A stretch of DNA of 12,673 bases from Hypholoma sublateritium FD-334 SS-4 (GCA_000827495.1 KN817800.1:1-12673), one strand, 5' to 3'; positions 1-8,075 are shown, numbered from the stretch's first letter. The notes: a model not told the origin generated them from the sequence alone. Made by a program: numbers and translations.

Positions 1-255
1 TTTTTTCAAACTCAGCTACATGCCAGCTGGTGCCGGAAAACATGCTGGGCAACTGCCCAAAATATCAGGCCATCTGAGGGCCCAGTGTAAGTGCTTGGTG
101 CTGGAAACTGCTCTTGGGCAACTGCCCAAGAGCTTGGGCAACTGCCCAAGAGCTTGGGCAACTGCCCAAGAGCTTGGGCAGTTGCCCCTGTGGATGCATG
201 GGACTACTTGGGCAACTGCCCATGTATCATACATGAAACTAGCAGCATAGGTTGG
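1..255. mobile_element. Truncated end of a TTGGGCA/TGCCCAA palindrome transposon-like repeat
   Basis: This is non-coding repeat DNA cut by the window edge. It contains many copies of the palindromic core TTGGGCA..TGCCCAA (near 49-58, 113-187 and 209-221). Its right end, about 178-255, aligns by eye with 7918-8000 in this window: both have a GGGCAGTT start, a CTGTGGAT block, a CTACTT(G/A)GGCAACT block, ATACATGAAA and an AGCAGC..GGTTGG tail. The two are therefore ends of the same repeat family. I see no transposase. All open frames across it are low-complexity translations of the palindrome (LGQLPKSLGNCP-like) and are not treated as genes. Similarity stops near 255, just before the SKI3-like fragment. 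Confidence 0.6.
113..190. repeat. 20-bp perfect tandem repeat of a palindrome, three copies plus a variant
   Basis: The unit CTTGGGCAACTGCCCAAGAG occurs three times without change at 113-132, 133-152 and 153-172. It is followed by a variant unit from 173 that ends in GTTGCCCCTG. Each unit can fold as a stem of TTGGGCA with TGCCCAA around a 2-base centre, so the array could form serial hairpins and would be prone to slippage. It lies inside the terminal part of the transposon-like repeat, where other single copies of the core also occur. Confidence 0.9.
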
Positions 256-266
256 TACTTCATGGC

Positions 267-660
267 GCACACGCGTACGTCCGGGCGATTGAGATTGACT
301 GGAAGGGTGCAGACGTGTGGGTGAACCTTGCGTTGCTGTATGCGTACCACGGCGACGTGGATCTGGCGAACGAAGCGCTCGCATGAGACGGCGTGCTGCG
401 CGGGCACGTCGCACTGCCCCGCGCGCAGATCCTATGGACGCTAGGCAGGGACAACGTGCACGAAGGCACAAAGACGTGTCTTCTCGAGTGGTGCGTCCTA
501 CATCTCCGCCCTCTGATAACGTCTCACGTCCCGTAGCATCGCCGCGGTCCGAGATAATTTACCCNCGATCACCGCGCTCGCGGGGATGAGCATCCTCACG
601 GCCGACAACGGCCTCGTCGACGCCGCGCTCAGCGAACTCCAGAAGAGGTTGCGCCATACT
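267..660 (+). pseudogene. Broken SKI3-like (superkiller TPR protein) gene fragment
   Basis: Two reading-frame pieces resemble SKI3, the TPR scaffold of the cytoplasmic Ski complex that feeds RNA to the exosome. Piece one (267-383) reads as a tetratricopeptide helix pair including WVNLALLYAYHGDVDLANEA, like the SKI3 repeat that normally continues into an AQ..DP..AW.GQ segment. Here it meets an in-frame TGA at 384-386. Piece two (about 544-640, frame open to a TAA at 688-690) includes SILTADNGLVDAALSEL, like a later part of SKI3. The stretch between (387-543) has stops in the relevant frame and no recognised similarity. In SKI3 these two parts are far apart, so this is a deleted or rearranged fragment, not a gene. 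The block is visibly richer in G+C and CpG than the AT-rich DNA after 660. The family call rests on remembered motifs, not a search. Confidence 0.5.
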
Positions 661-868
661 CCATATTTATCCACTGTGCTTTTTGATTAAACCACGGNTA
701 TCATCCTCCATTTATANAATACATTTTATAANATCTCTGTTTATNCACCCATATTCTATCATGATNACAACAGCCACGTTCACGAAACCTNGTAAATGTT
801 AGTTATAAAGATAGNTAATGNATGTAGATTGAATACTCACTGTTCAATTGTACATTCACGCGCAGAAA
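661..868. other. AT-rich spacer with scattered Ns
   Basis: Nothing coding is supported here. The base composition drops sharply to AT-rich directly after the SKI3-like fragment, and eight isolated Ns fall between 698 and 822. Confidence 0.5.
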
Positions 869-1243
869 TCATTGCCAATAAATTGGATTATCAGCAAGAT
901 ATGTCTCGATGGAGGTCTCTATAGGCAATCTGCTACTCCGTGCCACTCCTGCCCACATTGGCAAATTCCTGTCTGCAACCAAATGATAGCGNTTGTTTTG
1001 CGGATGATGAATATGTGAATGAACCGCTTCGTAAACTTCTTCCCATTGCGANGGCACGGTACACGCTTGCGATTGCAACCACACTACGTGTTCTGCCGTT
1101 TTAAAGTACAGTTGGCGAGGTATTTCCCGAATAAACATGTCGCCAGGGTTGCCGACGTTTGCTGGAGGTACGGCAAATTGGTCTTGGTACATGTTGAATG
1201 TTAAGGATGTGCATGGATGGTGGATTGTTCGATAAAGATACAT
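869..1243 (-). CDS. Small unknown protein, copy A of a two-copy family
   Basis: This 124-residue frame starts at ATG 1243 and has no recognised function. It aligns along most of its length with the frame(s) at 1539-1942. Shared blocks are an HH near residue 8, a PP..N/D.G..GD block, F(I/V)RE(I/F)P, a (Y/F)FKT(A/C)E block, a PS(Q/H)W block, and a YHLVA(D/N)R...WAG block. Conservation of these blocks in two otherwise diverged copies argues that the frame is or was coding. I see no signal peptide or membrane segment, and several His and Trp residues. One N (1052) falls inside the PSQW block and another (992) before YHLV. The gene may have further exons, since introns were not resolved. It lies downstream of copy B on the same strand. 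Confidence 0.55.
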   Translation of the reverse strand: MYLYRTIHHPCTSLTFNMYQDQFAVPPANVGNPGDMFIREIPRQLYFKTAEHVVWLQSQACTVXSQWEEVYEAVHSHIHHPQNXRYHLVADRNLPMWAGVARSSRLPIETSIETYLADNPIYWQ

Positions 1244-1538
1244 GATATAAGAGACTCAGTGTACAAAACAGCATAAAATTTAATACCAATGGATGACGTT
1301 AAGTTTCACTTTTTTTGCTAAACATCCTCTGCCAGCGTCATGGACAATTTCATTCATTGAAATATCTTTCCCGGCGTATAGTACATGCTAGAAATACCAA
1401 TCGGACTCGCCACAATACTTTTTTTTCAGGCCATGTTCTAATTCCATTGCATGATTTCTGTTTTTGGAGCTGTCTAAATAGACCGAAAGGTGACTCAGTA
1501 CATCGTCGTGGAAAATTGTGTACTAATGCAGACGTACT

Positions 1539-1942
1539 TCAATACAGATACATGATCATATCGTGGTGTCCATTTTCTTTCTCGCGAGACTTGGCGACAA
1601 ATGCATTGATAGAGGTTACAACGGGTGTTTGTTGCTGCCTGCTGAGTCCAGCCCAAGCGGGGCCGTCTCTGTTGGCAACTAGATGGTAGTGCGAATCGAA
1701 GGGATGTGATACTCCTCCAGAAATGTGTCGAGTGGCATACACCCAGTGCGAAGGCATGACACACTGCTCGCAATCCAGAGTGATAGGATACTCGCATGTT
1801 TTGAAAAATATGTCGGGGGGAATTCACGAACAAACAAATCTCCTGCATGTCCAATATCATCAGGAGGAATGGTGGTTTCGTGTCGGTAAATATCGTAGAA
1901 TAAGCCCGTATGAGAGTGATGGACTGTTTCTTTGAAGAACAT
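1539..1942 (-). pseudogene. Small unknown protein, copy B, frameshifted at a C6 run
   Basis: This is the paralogue of the 869-1243 protein. The N-terminal half starts at ATG 1942 and reads in one frame (PPDDIGHAGDLFVREFP). The rest continues in another frame (CEQCVMPSHWVYAT, then HYHLVANRDGPAWAGL) to a stop at 1539. Alignment to copy A puts the frame change at a run of six G on the plus strand (1815-1820, C6 on the coding strand). The paralogue comparison suggests that a seven-base run would keep one frame. This is either a true one-base loss, making a pseudogene, or a homopolymer sequencing error. No Ns occur in this copy. It is divergently oriented from the nucleotidyltransferase-like gene at 2119. 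Confidence 0.55.
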
Positions 1943-2118
1943 GATGTCGCAAGCTGACTGATGGAAAACAGTAACTATTTATTTTGTCGGCTCAAAATCG
2001 ATCTCGATCACTATGTCGTCAGTGTGGGTCTAAATATACATTTATAAATAGAACCCTATTTTTGGCGTTAAAAAAAGCTGGTTCGACTGGAACTGAGCTG
2101 CAACTGCAAATCATCCTC
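1943..2118. promoter_or_regulatory. Divergent intergenic region, possible shared promoter
   Basis: About 176 bp separate the ATG of the minus-strand small protein (1942) from the first in-frame ATG of the plus-strand nucleotidyltransferase-like protein (2119). The plus frame is open back to about 1984, so a longer N-terminus with an upstream exon is possible. No clear TATA box or other site is identified. The call rests only on the divergent layout. Confidence 0.25.
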
Positions 2119-3138
2119 ATGTCTCCGCACAAATTCTTCGAATCTCCGGACCTTATGTATTATGCCTTCTTCAACAGTGATTGGAATGATCTCATGCATA
2201 CAGCTGCCATCAATGAAGTAGCTCTGTATGCAACNAGANAAATAGTCCGTGCCAGGTTATATCATCTGTTGAATAAATTCTTNGGTGAAGGGGACCACAC
2301 TATATTTTGGCGTCTTTTNGCCAAAGCATCTGCCGCTATTTGCGGAGAAATTCCTTTGGCTCTATTAACTTCCAACGGAATAGATACCCCAATGGGCAAT
2401 GTATGTGAATTGCTGATTCCAAAATATCATCGTCATCAATTCGACCGCTTGCTAAAAATATTGGGTTATCACGAATGTCAAATGGCGCCCAGAAATATAG
2501 TACACCATTTGCCGTCTCTTTTGGAGAAAAAGATTTATTTCTCGAAACNTATTGAAAANGCACNTCAATTAATAAGCTAATGAATTAATNGTACTGACCT
2601 CTTCANTTGACAGCATTCAATCTGGGTGATTATTCGTGAATGCCGCTGGGATGGAATTATACATGCCCTTTTGCGTGAATCAACTACCGTTCAAATGAAT
2701 GCCATCACATCCTCTANAATTTACAGCTTATATCCGAGCACAGTCAAAAACCGTGTCGCATATCCCNACCNAATTCTACGCGCAACCGACAAAAATTTGG
2801 ACGGTATTTTTGAANGCCATGGCATTTACGTGACTCCACCCTTAATNCAACAATCACCTCGCAGCGCTTGCGGAATTGAATGTGCTTACAAATGGCGTAG
2901 TACAGTGAACNACAGCATCTCCCATTCCTTCTTATGGAACCCAAATTTCAATGTNNATTTGGGTTTCTATCAGTACNAATGGAGACTNGGAAAACAGTGT
3001 TTTAACTCTTTCTGTCCATTCTACGCCCTTTCTCACTTGTCCAAAGACCTCACAATCTCATCAAACCCCAATCCAATGCTCACAAATGACGTGAATCACA
3101 ACTTAAACGGTGCAATTCATTCTAATTACCGTACATAG
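2119..3138 (+). CDS. Nucleotidyltransferase-fold-like protein with lost active-site residues (copy C)
   Basis: This is a diverged paralogue of the protein at 3164-4041, in at least two exons. Exon 1 starts at ATG 2119 and includes FFESPDLMYYAFFNSDWNDL, then ICGEIPLALL and GNVCELLIP, then GYHECQMAPRNIVHHLPSLL. In-frame stops at 2578, 2581 and 2608 are probably intronic: an acceptor CAG at 2611-2613 is preceded by CTGAC, a good branch site. The donor is obscured by Ns at 2549-2564. Exon 2 runs from 2614 to the stop at 3138 and includes STTVQMNAITSS and IYSLYPSTV. These match STVVMNFISADGLVSLYP in the paralogue. Where the paralogue has ISGS and DID this copy has ICGE and NVC, and the later IIDFHST is ALLREST. 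The fold may persist without catalysis. Many Ns prevent a final gene model. Confidence 0.5.
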
Positions 3139-3163
3139 ATTGACTACTGATTGCCTATTAGCA

Positions 3164-4041
3164 ATGCTCCGCGTCGAATGGTTTAACCAACACACCATCA
3201 GCGACTACCTTCAAAAGAAATTTGGCCTCTTCCTGATTGACTATTTGCGCAACCTAGGCAACTACTTTGCGCTGGGAAAAGATGACGACTTACGAAATAT
3301 CCTAAAACTGTCGGGAGCTCTCATCTCAGGATCATGCGCACTTCTGCCTCTGCATCCTGACCTGTTTACCCCCAACGATATCGATTTTTATGTCGATAAC
3401 ACTGCCAAACACTTCATTCTGCGCAAATTTCTGGCAGAAAACAGGTATGCTCTTATCCTCGAACACACTTCCCTCATGCAACCTGCCTACCCTCAACAAC
3501 TCGTTCATCATGTTAAACTTCATCACAACAAAGAACACAACAAAGTGGTGCAGATTATCTGCTCCAAAAAAAATGCTGCCGCAAATGCCATCATCGACTT
3601 TCATAGCACTGTCGTGATGAATTTTATTTCAGCTGACGGCCTCGTGTCGCTCTATCCGAACGAGACACTGAGCGGACACGGTATTCGTCTTCAATCAACA
3701 GCCAATGCTGAAATGGCGTTCAACAAATACACAGCGCGGGGGTTTGTATTGCATCCCCAATGCAACTTAGAACGAAATGATCCTATTTATAACCTCACCG
3801 ACTTACACGATAAATCGACACTCTTCCTGCCCTTTCTGCATGCGGATCGCTCAACTTTGCAGCACATGTCATGGATCCTGCCGTTTCGACCCGTTGACAC
3901 TACTCAGCATGGAGAACCGGGATTGGTTGTCAATGAATCGGGGTATCCAGGTACGTATGATTCATATTACTTTACAACTAATCTCATTCAAATCATACCT
4001 TAGCTCAATCGCTGGTTTTAAATCAGATGGATGTTATTTGA
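3164..4041 (+). CDS. Nucleotidyltransferase-fold-like protein with intact GS...DxD signature (copy D)
   Basis: This unknown fungal protein shows a nucleotidyltransferase-superfamily signature. LSGALISGSCALL is followed 14 residues after the GS by DID in LFTPNDIDFYV. A later acidic strand, NAIIDFHSTVVM, could supply the third metal ligand. The start is ATG 3164 (MLRVEWFNQHTISDY); the frame is open upstream but has no ATG. A probable 53-bp intron lies at 3951-4003 (GTACGT donor, CTAAT branch site, CCTTAG acceptor). Splicing gives about 274 residues ending at TGA 4039-4041; unspliced, the frame stops at 4001-4003. The substrate is unknown. Families with this fold add nucleotides to RNA, proteins or small molecules, and this one cannot be placed further. 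From memory, similar SGS..DIDFYV proteins are common, uncharacterised and often multicopy in Agaricomycetes. It lies directly downstream of its degenerate paralogue. Confidence 0.6.
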
Positions 4042-4181
4042 GGATGCTGAAAATTTTTACACTCCATCATGTATACCTACCTATAATGTGTCATGTACAT
4101 ATTTAATTGCCTCAACTACGTAGTGGGTACTGCCGGGTTCACCCGGCCCTGCAAAGCGTAATTAGACACTGCCGTGCGGCG

Positions 4182-4640
4182 ATGGAAACTGAGGACCGCC
4201 ACGGAAGGCACACGATCGCAGGCCCAACGAGTACTTTCTCTCACTTAGTCTCCGCCCTCTACCTTTCCTTAGAACCTGCTGACATTTATCTGAATATTCC
4301 CACAACTACTATTAATCCGGAGTGCATTTTCGAGGGTGATAAATTCGAAAGATACCAGCTCAGATGCATAATCTTCCCCGCAGACGGCTCAGTGACAAAG
4401 ACAGAGACCATGGTAGTCGAAACCATGACCACTGCGCAGAGCATCACAGCTCTATGCCTGTACAGCCGCTGCGTGGACCTGGCCAGAACTTTTGGCGCAG
4501 AACACCGCGACTTGCAGACGCGGGCTACGCCGTTCAGCGTTTCAGTCATCAATGTCATCAGGAAAGGAAGGAGGGGCATATCGAGACATATGAGCACCCG
4601 AAATGCAATACAGATGGTCGTCGACATTACGAATAAATAG
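4182..4640 (+). CDS. Hypothetical protein, 152 residues
   Basis: This open frame starts at ATG 4182 (METEDRHGRH) and ends at TAG 4638-4640; the frame is open upstream to 4107 without an ATG. I do not recognise it. The translation has a mixed, protein-like composition (LSLEPADIYLNIPTTTI, YQLRCIIFPADGSVTKTE, FSVSVINVIRKG) without low complexity. I see no signal peptide, membrane segment or catalytic motif. It could be a separate small gene or a 3' exon of the preceding gene. The obvious candidate intron (4071-4123, GTATAC...GTAG, 53 bp) does not keep phase with the upstream gene, so I left it separate. It could also be a chance frame, as the following DNA is degenerate repeat. Confidence 0.35.
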   Translation: METEDRHGRHTIAGPTSTFSHLVSALYLSLEPADIYLNIPTTTINPECIFEGDKFERYQLRCIIFPADGSVTKTETMVVETMTTAQSITALCLYSRCVDLARTFGAEHRDLQTRATPFSVSVINVIRKGRRGISRHMSTRNAIQMVVDITNK

Positions 4641-4655
4641 CCATATTTTAGATCA

Positions 4656-4920
4656 ATTCACAACACCAGACATGCATAGATAGTTGTAGGTCCGGTCAAT
4701 AATCTAGGCGTAATTTTGCGAGTTTGGTATAATGCCGTTCTACTTGTATGGAGTTGATATCTTGCATTTGTCTGATGGTAAAGCAACTACGATATTTCTA
4801 TTGATTGTCTACAAAGTATCATGCACTTGAGGGCTTGCAGCCGCATTATAATATCTGGACGACTCGCAACTCCAGATATGTATAGACAGCCGTAGGCCCG
4901 GTTAATAATCTAGATATAAT
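4656..4920 (+). repeat. Direct repeat pair differing by transitions only
   Basis: Positions 4666-4714 and 4872-4920 are 49-bp direct copies. By hand alignment they differ at ten positions, all of them C/T or G/A changes and in both directions. The similarity extends about 10 bp upstream (4656 and 4862) with two further transitions and one transversion. No gene is seen between the copies. The pattern suggests mutation by cytosine deamination, as in methylated or RIP-like mutated repeats. Confidence 0.75.
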
Positions 4921-4949
4921 ATCGTGCATTTATAGTAATACTAGTACAG

Positions 4950-5610
4950 TGCTATAGAATGACTATCTCCCTTCTGCATGGCTACAGAGCCGCTATAGTA
5001 TTCTCATTAACCATCTGCTAGATATCGGAAGATCGGAGACTCACATTGTATTTCAAACCAAGAAGCACTCAGATGGGGCGTCGTGGTATTATCATAGTCA
5101 GAATAAGTTCTATATAATTATGGAATTCAAACGGAATTCATAAGTCTTTCTGAACCAATGACAGAACAGCTACTATATTATATAACGGATACCCTCCTTC
5201 TGTATGAAGACAGAGCTGTTGCGGCATTTACATCAACTATATACATCATACAGAAGGCCCAGAGAACACATTGCGCTGCGAGCTAGGAGACTATTTGATG
5301 AGGTGTCATGTATTTGTCATAATTCATCCTGCATTACGACGGAATTCATGCCATTAATCTGAATTGCCGACAGAGCTGCTACTATGCTATGTAATAAATA
5401 TCTGCCTTCTGCATGATGATGGCAAGATGACGGAGCCATTGTATTGTTCCCAGCTACCATCTACAAACATCAGAGGCTCGAAGACTTACAGTGCACTGCA
5501 AGCTATGGGTCTATCAGGTGAACCGGTGAGGTAACGGTGAGGTGTCATGAGTGTGTCGTCATGATGCTGCGTTATAGCAGAACTCATACCTGCCTTCTGA
5601 ATCGACCACC
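4950..5610 (+). repeat. Degenerate tandem repeat, unit about 190-225 bp
   Basis: A recurring landmark, CTTCTG(C/T)ATG or a close variant, occurs at 4971, 5197, 5406 and 5594, giving spacings of 226, 209 and 188 bp. Before it are related blocks such as GACAGAACAGCTACTAT (5160) and GACAGAGCTGCTACTAT (5370). After it are related blocks such as CCATCTGCTAGATATC (about 5010) and CCATCTACAAACATC (about 5456), and GAGACTCACA versus GAAGACTTACA. Differences between copies are mainly transitions. I see no gene. The unit boundaries are approximate because the copies are old. Confidence 0.55.
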
Positions 5611-6228
5611 AAACCGTCACTGAGTTTTCATCATTTATCGATGAGATGCTCCCTGGCGGAGATCCATGAGTTAGAGGCAATCAGATGCCAGGCTTGTAAG
5701 CCAATGAGAGTGTCGTTATGTCACTACAAAGCAAAGCTCGTAATACATATTCAACTCAGTATGACGACGAAACGGCCACGGTAAACTGTGATGCTGTATT
5801 AATTATAGAGATAATGGCTCCCCATGAATTCATCACATATATAGCAATCCGACTGATCCGGGATGCAATATCATTTACGGATGGTTCCCAAAAGCAAAAC
5901 AATTATTTTTTTGAACAAAACAATGCATGTATTACACGTGTACATATAGCTACTACGCAACAACCCCCAAAGGTCAGCAATAATCCAACAGGTCACCTCT
6001 TTTCTTTTCCATTCTGATCTTCTGTCCGAGTAACCTGTCCTTCCCGGCGAGATTGTGAAAGATCTATTACAAATTTAAATTACTGAATCGGCATAGTAGA
6101 AAAAGCGGCATACATACCGTGGTTGATAAGTCATAACAGAGCCTTCATCTGCATGTCAGCAGCAGTCAAATGGCGCATTCAGTTGTGAAGGTAGTACGTA
6201 GCTGGCGGGAGGTATATGCCCCCATGTG
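5611..6228. other. No supported gene
   Basis: The only longer frame (plus strand, 5718-6017, 99 codons) has no recognised motif, no paralogue in the window and an asparagine/glutamine-rich stretch arising from A-rich DNA. I do not call it a gene. No clear repeat or RNA gene is seen. Confidence 0.4.
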
Positions 6229-6423
6229 ACTGTAGCAGACCGAATGGTGGCAACGGCCTGAGGTTGCGTTACGTTGCCTAAATTAGGCAAAGCCGTCGGG
6301 TCAGTCAGGGTTAACGCGTTAACGAGCGCTGAGGAGAGCCAAGAGCGTTACGAACCTCGGAACAGGCAATATTTCGGGGCCCTGCGTTATGCGTTACGTA
6401 GCCACCATTCGGTCCGCTACAGT
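6229..6423. mobile_element. MITE-like element with 27-bp terminal inverted repeats
   Basis: Positions 6229-6255 and the reverse complement of 6397-6423 match over 27 bp with two mismatches; both ends begin ACTGTAGC. The 195-bp interior is non-coding and CpG-rich. It carries GCGTTACG three times (near 6266, 6346 and 6392), a perfect 14-bp palindrome GTTAACGCGTTAAC (near 6310), and TTGCCTAAATTAGGCAA, a short hairpin (near 6274). No convincing target-site duplication is visible next to either end, so the superfamily cannot be set. With no transposase it would be a non-autonomous element. Confidence 0.7.
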
Positions 6424-7112
6424 GCTTTGTCGACATGATGGAGGTGCCCAATCGGATTTGATGCACAAGATGGGCAAACCTATGCAGTAGCTAGACAGTG
6501 TAGGGGATGTATTCACCAAAGGATCAACAACACCAGCAGAGATCCAGGCCGTAGAACATATGCTTACTCTTGAAATAGCTGCTACCCTCATCTGTGGGAC
6601 GTGACAGTCAGTTGAAATTTGCTACAGCATGGAATGGGTGCGGACACAAATACCATCATAAGTGCGAGACATTGAGGTATACGAGAAGGGCATTGTCAGA
6701 TACTCAAGGAGCCGCAACTCAAAGATGGGGACAATCGCGGTGAGGCTGGTGAGTGGCTCCAGCAGGACGGTCGTGTTTATATAGCTTCATACTTTGGGGT
6801 TTCTCCACTTCGCGAAAACACTCAAACAAAAACAAATGACTCACCTTTTGGGGGGGGGGCGGTGGCTAGTAGTACTCCATAAGTAGGCCCCAGCGAATAC
6901 TACATTGCAGTCGTCCCCAAACCTTTGAGGTGCGGTTGTTTATTAATAGCCCACCTGCATACTACTGGAACAAAATTTGAAGTCGAAATTCAGGCGCTTC
7001 GGTAACTGCGATACGCTCTTCGCCGAGTCTTCGCTGAGCGCGGTTCAACGAATGTCATGCAAGATATATTACTAGGTGTTGTAGTCTGGAAGGAGGAGAG
7101 AGCTGGCACAAG
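6424..7112. other. No supported gene
   Basis: There are only short frames. A plus-strand piece near 6497-6602 reads GDVFTKGSTTPAEIQAVEHM in one frame and might be a decayed exon, but it has a stop just upstream and no recognised family. A G10 homopolymer lies at 6850-6859. No RNA gene is recognised. Confidence 0.4.
6850..6859 (+). repeat. G10 homopolymer
   Basis: Ten consecutive G occur in non-coding DNA. The length is likely to be unreliable or variable. Confidence 0.9.
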
Positions 7113-7992
7113 TAGCCGCTGTCTGCATGTATGAAGCTGGGTAGTTACCTAAGTAGAGAGATATATCCACAGCGGAAACTGCCCACTGGGCAACTCATGC
7201 ATGCTCTGCCTGTCAAATGGCTACGTTTTGAGTGCTACGACGTGCCTTTTGCAGTGCTGTGCTTATTTGTTTGCACATTGATGCACATCAAAAGCCAATG
7301 TGTGACCCCTTGCTTGCCTCTATTTACATTGTGCGGGCTCACTCATGTCATATTCTGGCCTCAAATTGAAACAAATGTAAATAATAGCCATCAGCCCAGG
7401 CCTAGCATGGGAATAACACCCAGGCTCAAAATGGAAGGCCAAGCAGGACTTTGCCAAATTTGGCCCAAGTCCATCTTTTGGGCAGCAGCACATGAGATTC
7501 CAAAGTCATCTAATCTAGTTGATATCTAGCTGATAAAAGGCCTTTATCTCATTGTTTTGTGCACAGACCACTGGATTTCTTTCCATATACAGATAGTTTA
7601 TGAATTTTAGGAAATTTTAAAAATTATTTGATAATTTTCTGAGGGGGTCAATTTTGCAAATAGGCAGCCGTTCAAAAATTCATTTTGCATTTTACCAAAT
7701 AAGGAAGCTACCTACAGTGATGATTTTGGTATATTTGGATAGCTCTGAATTTTCTGCTAATTTAACAATTTTTTTCTCATTTTTCTATTTTTAGACTAGC
7801 TTATATAAGATCATTGCTGCCACATTAGGAAACAGTAGCAAGTGCCCATTTCATGCATGTGGGGGTGGGCCTTGGGCAACTGCCCTATGATGTATCACTG
7901 GGCAACTTCCCAAGGCTTTGGGCAGTTTCCGCTGTGGATATATCACTCTACTTAGGCAACTACCATGGGTTGATACATGAAAACAGCAGCCA
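7113..7992. mobile_element. Non-autonomous inverted-repeat element of about 880 bp
   Basis: Positions 7140-7185 match the reverse complement of 7919-7964 over 46 bp with two mismatches. The match continues outward more loosely through CATGTAT (7126) and ATACATG (7973-7979) to about GCCGCTGT on the left and ACAGCAGCC on the right. The right end also aligns with 178-255 of this window, so the family has at least two copies here. The interior includes an AT-rich block (about 7600-7800) and TTGGGCA/TGCCCAA palindromes near the right end. The open frames inside do not resemble a transposase, so this is probably a MITE or a long non-autonomous DNA transposon. Exact ends and a target duplication are not resolved. 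Confidence 0.7.
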
Positions 7993-8075
7993 TGGTTGGA
8001 GCTGGTCCGTTTGAAGGCCGTTGAAGGATGGCGCAGAGTAAGGCCCTGGTAGGGCCCGTCTTTCGTCTTACTTAC

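Noticed and set aside
113..190. CRISPR array
   Set aside because: The 20-bp units are directly adjacent with no spacers, and the context is a eukaryotic repeat.
16..471. Minus- and plus-strand open frames across 16-471
   Set aside because: They are low-complexity translations of the TTGGGCA/TGCCCAA repeat and of the GC-rich fragment in wrong frames.
1315..1860. Plus-strand frame 1315-1689 and minus-strand frame 1495-1860
   Set aside because: They overlap the small-protein copy B in frames that do not match its paralogue.
3777..4106. Second plus-strand frame overlapping the end of copy D, and an intron 4071-4123 joining it to the 4182 ORF
   Set aside because: The frame is a shadow of copy D for most of its length, and the 53-bp intron breaks phase with both partners.
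4286..4636. Frames opposite or shifted to the 4182-4640 ORF
   Set aside because: They are overlapping shadows with less protein-like composition.
5718..6017. 99-codon plus-strand ORF
   Set aside because: It has no motif or homologue in the window, its C-terminal part comes from A-rich DNA, and it lies in repeat-scarred sequence.
6394..6591. Minus-strand frame resembling a transposon polyprotein end
   Set aside because: It starts inside the MITE end, and no reverse transcriptase, integrase or RNase H motif is visible on either strand.
7131..7529. 132-codon plus-strand ORF inside the 880-bp element
   Set aside because: It begins in the inverted repeat and has no transposase-like motif.
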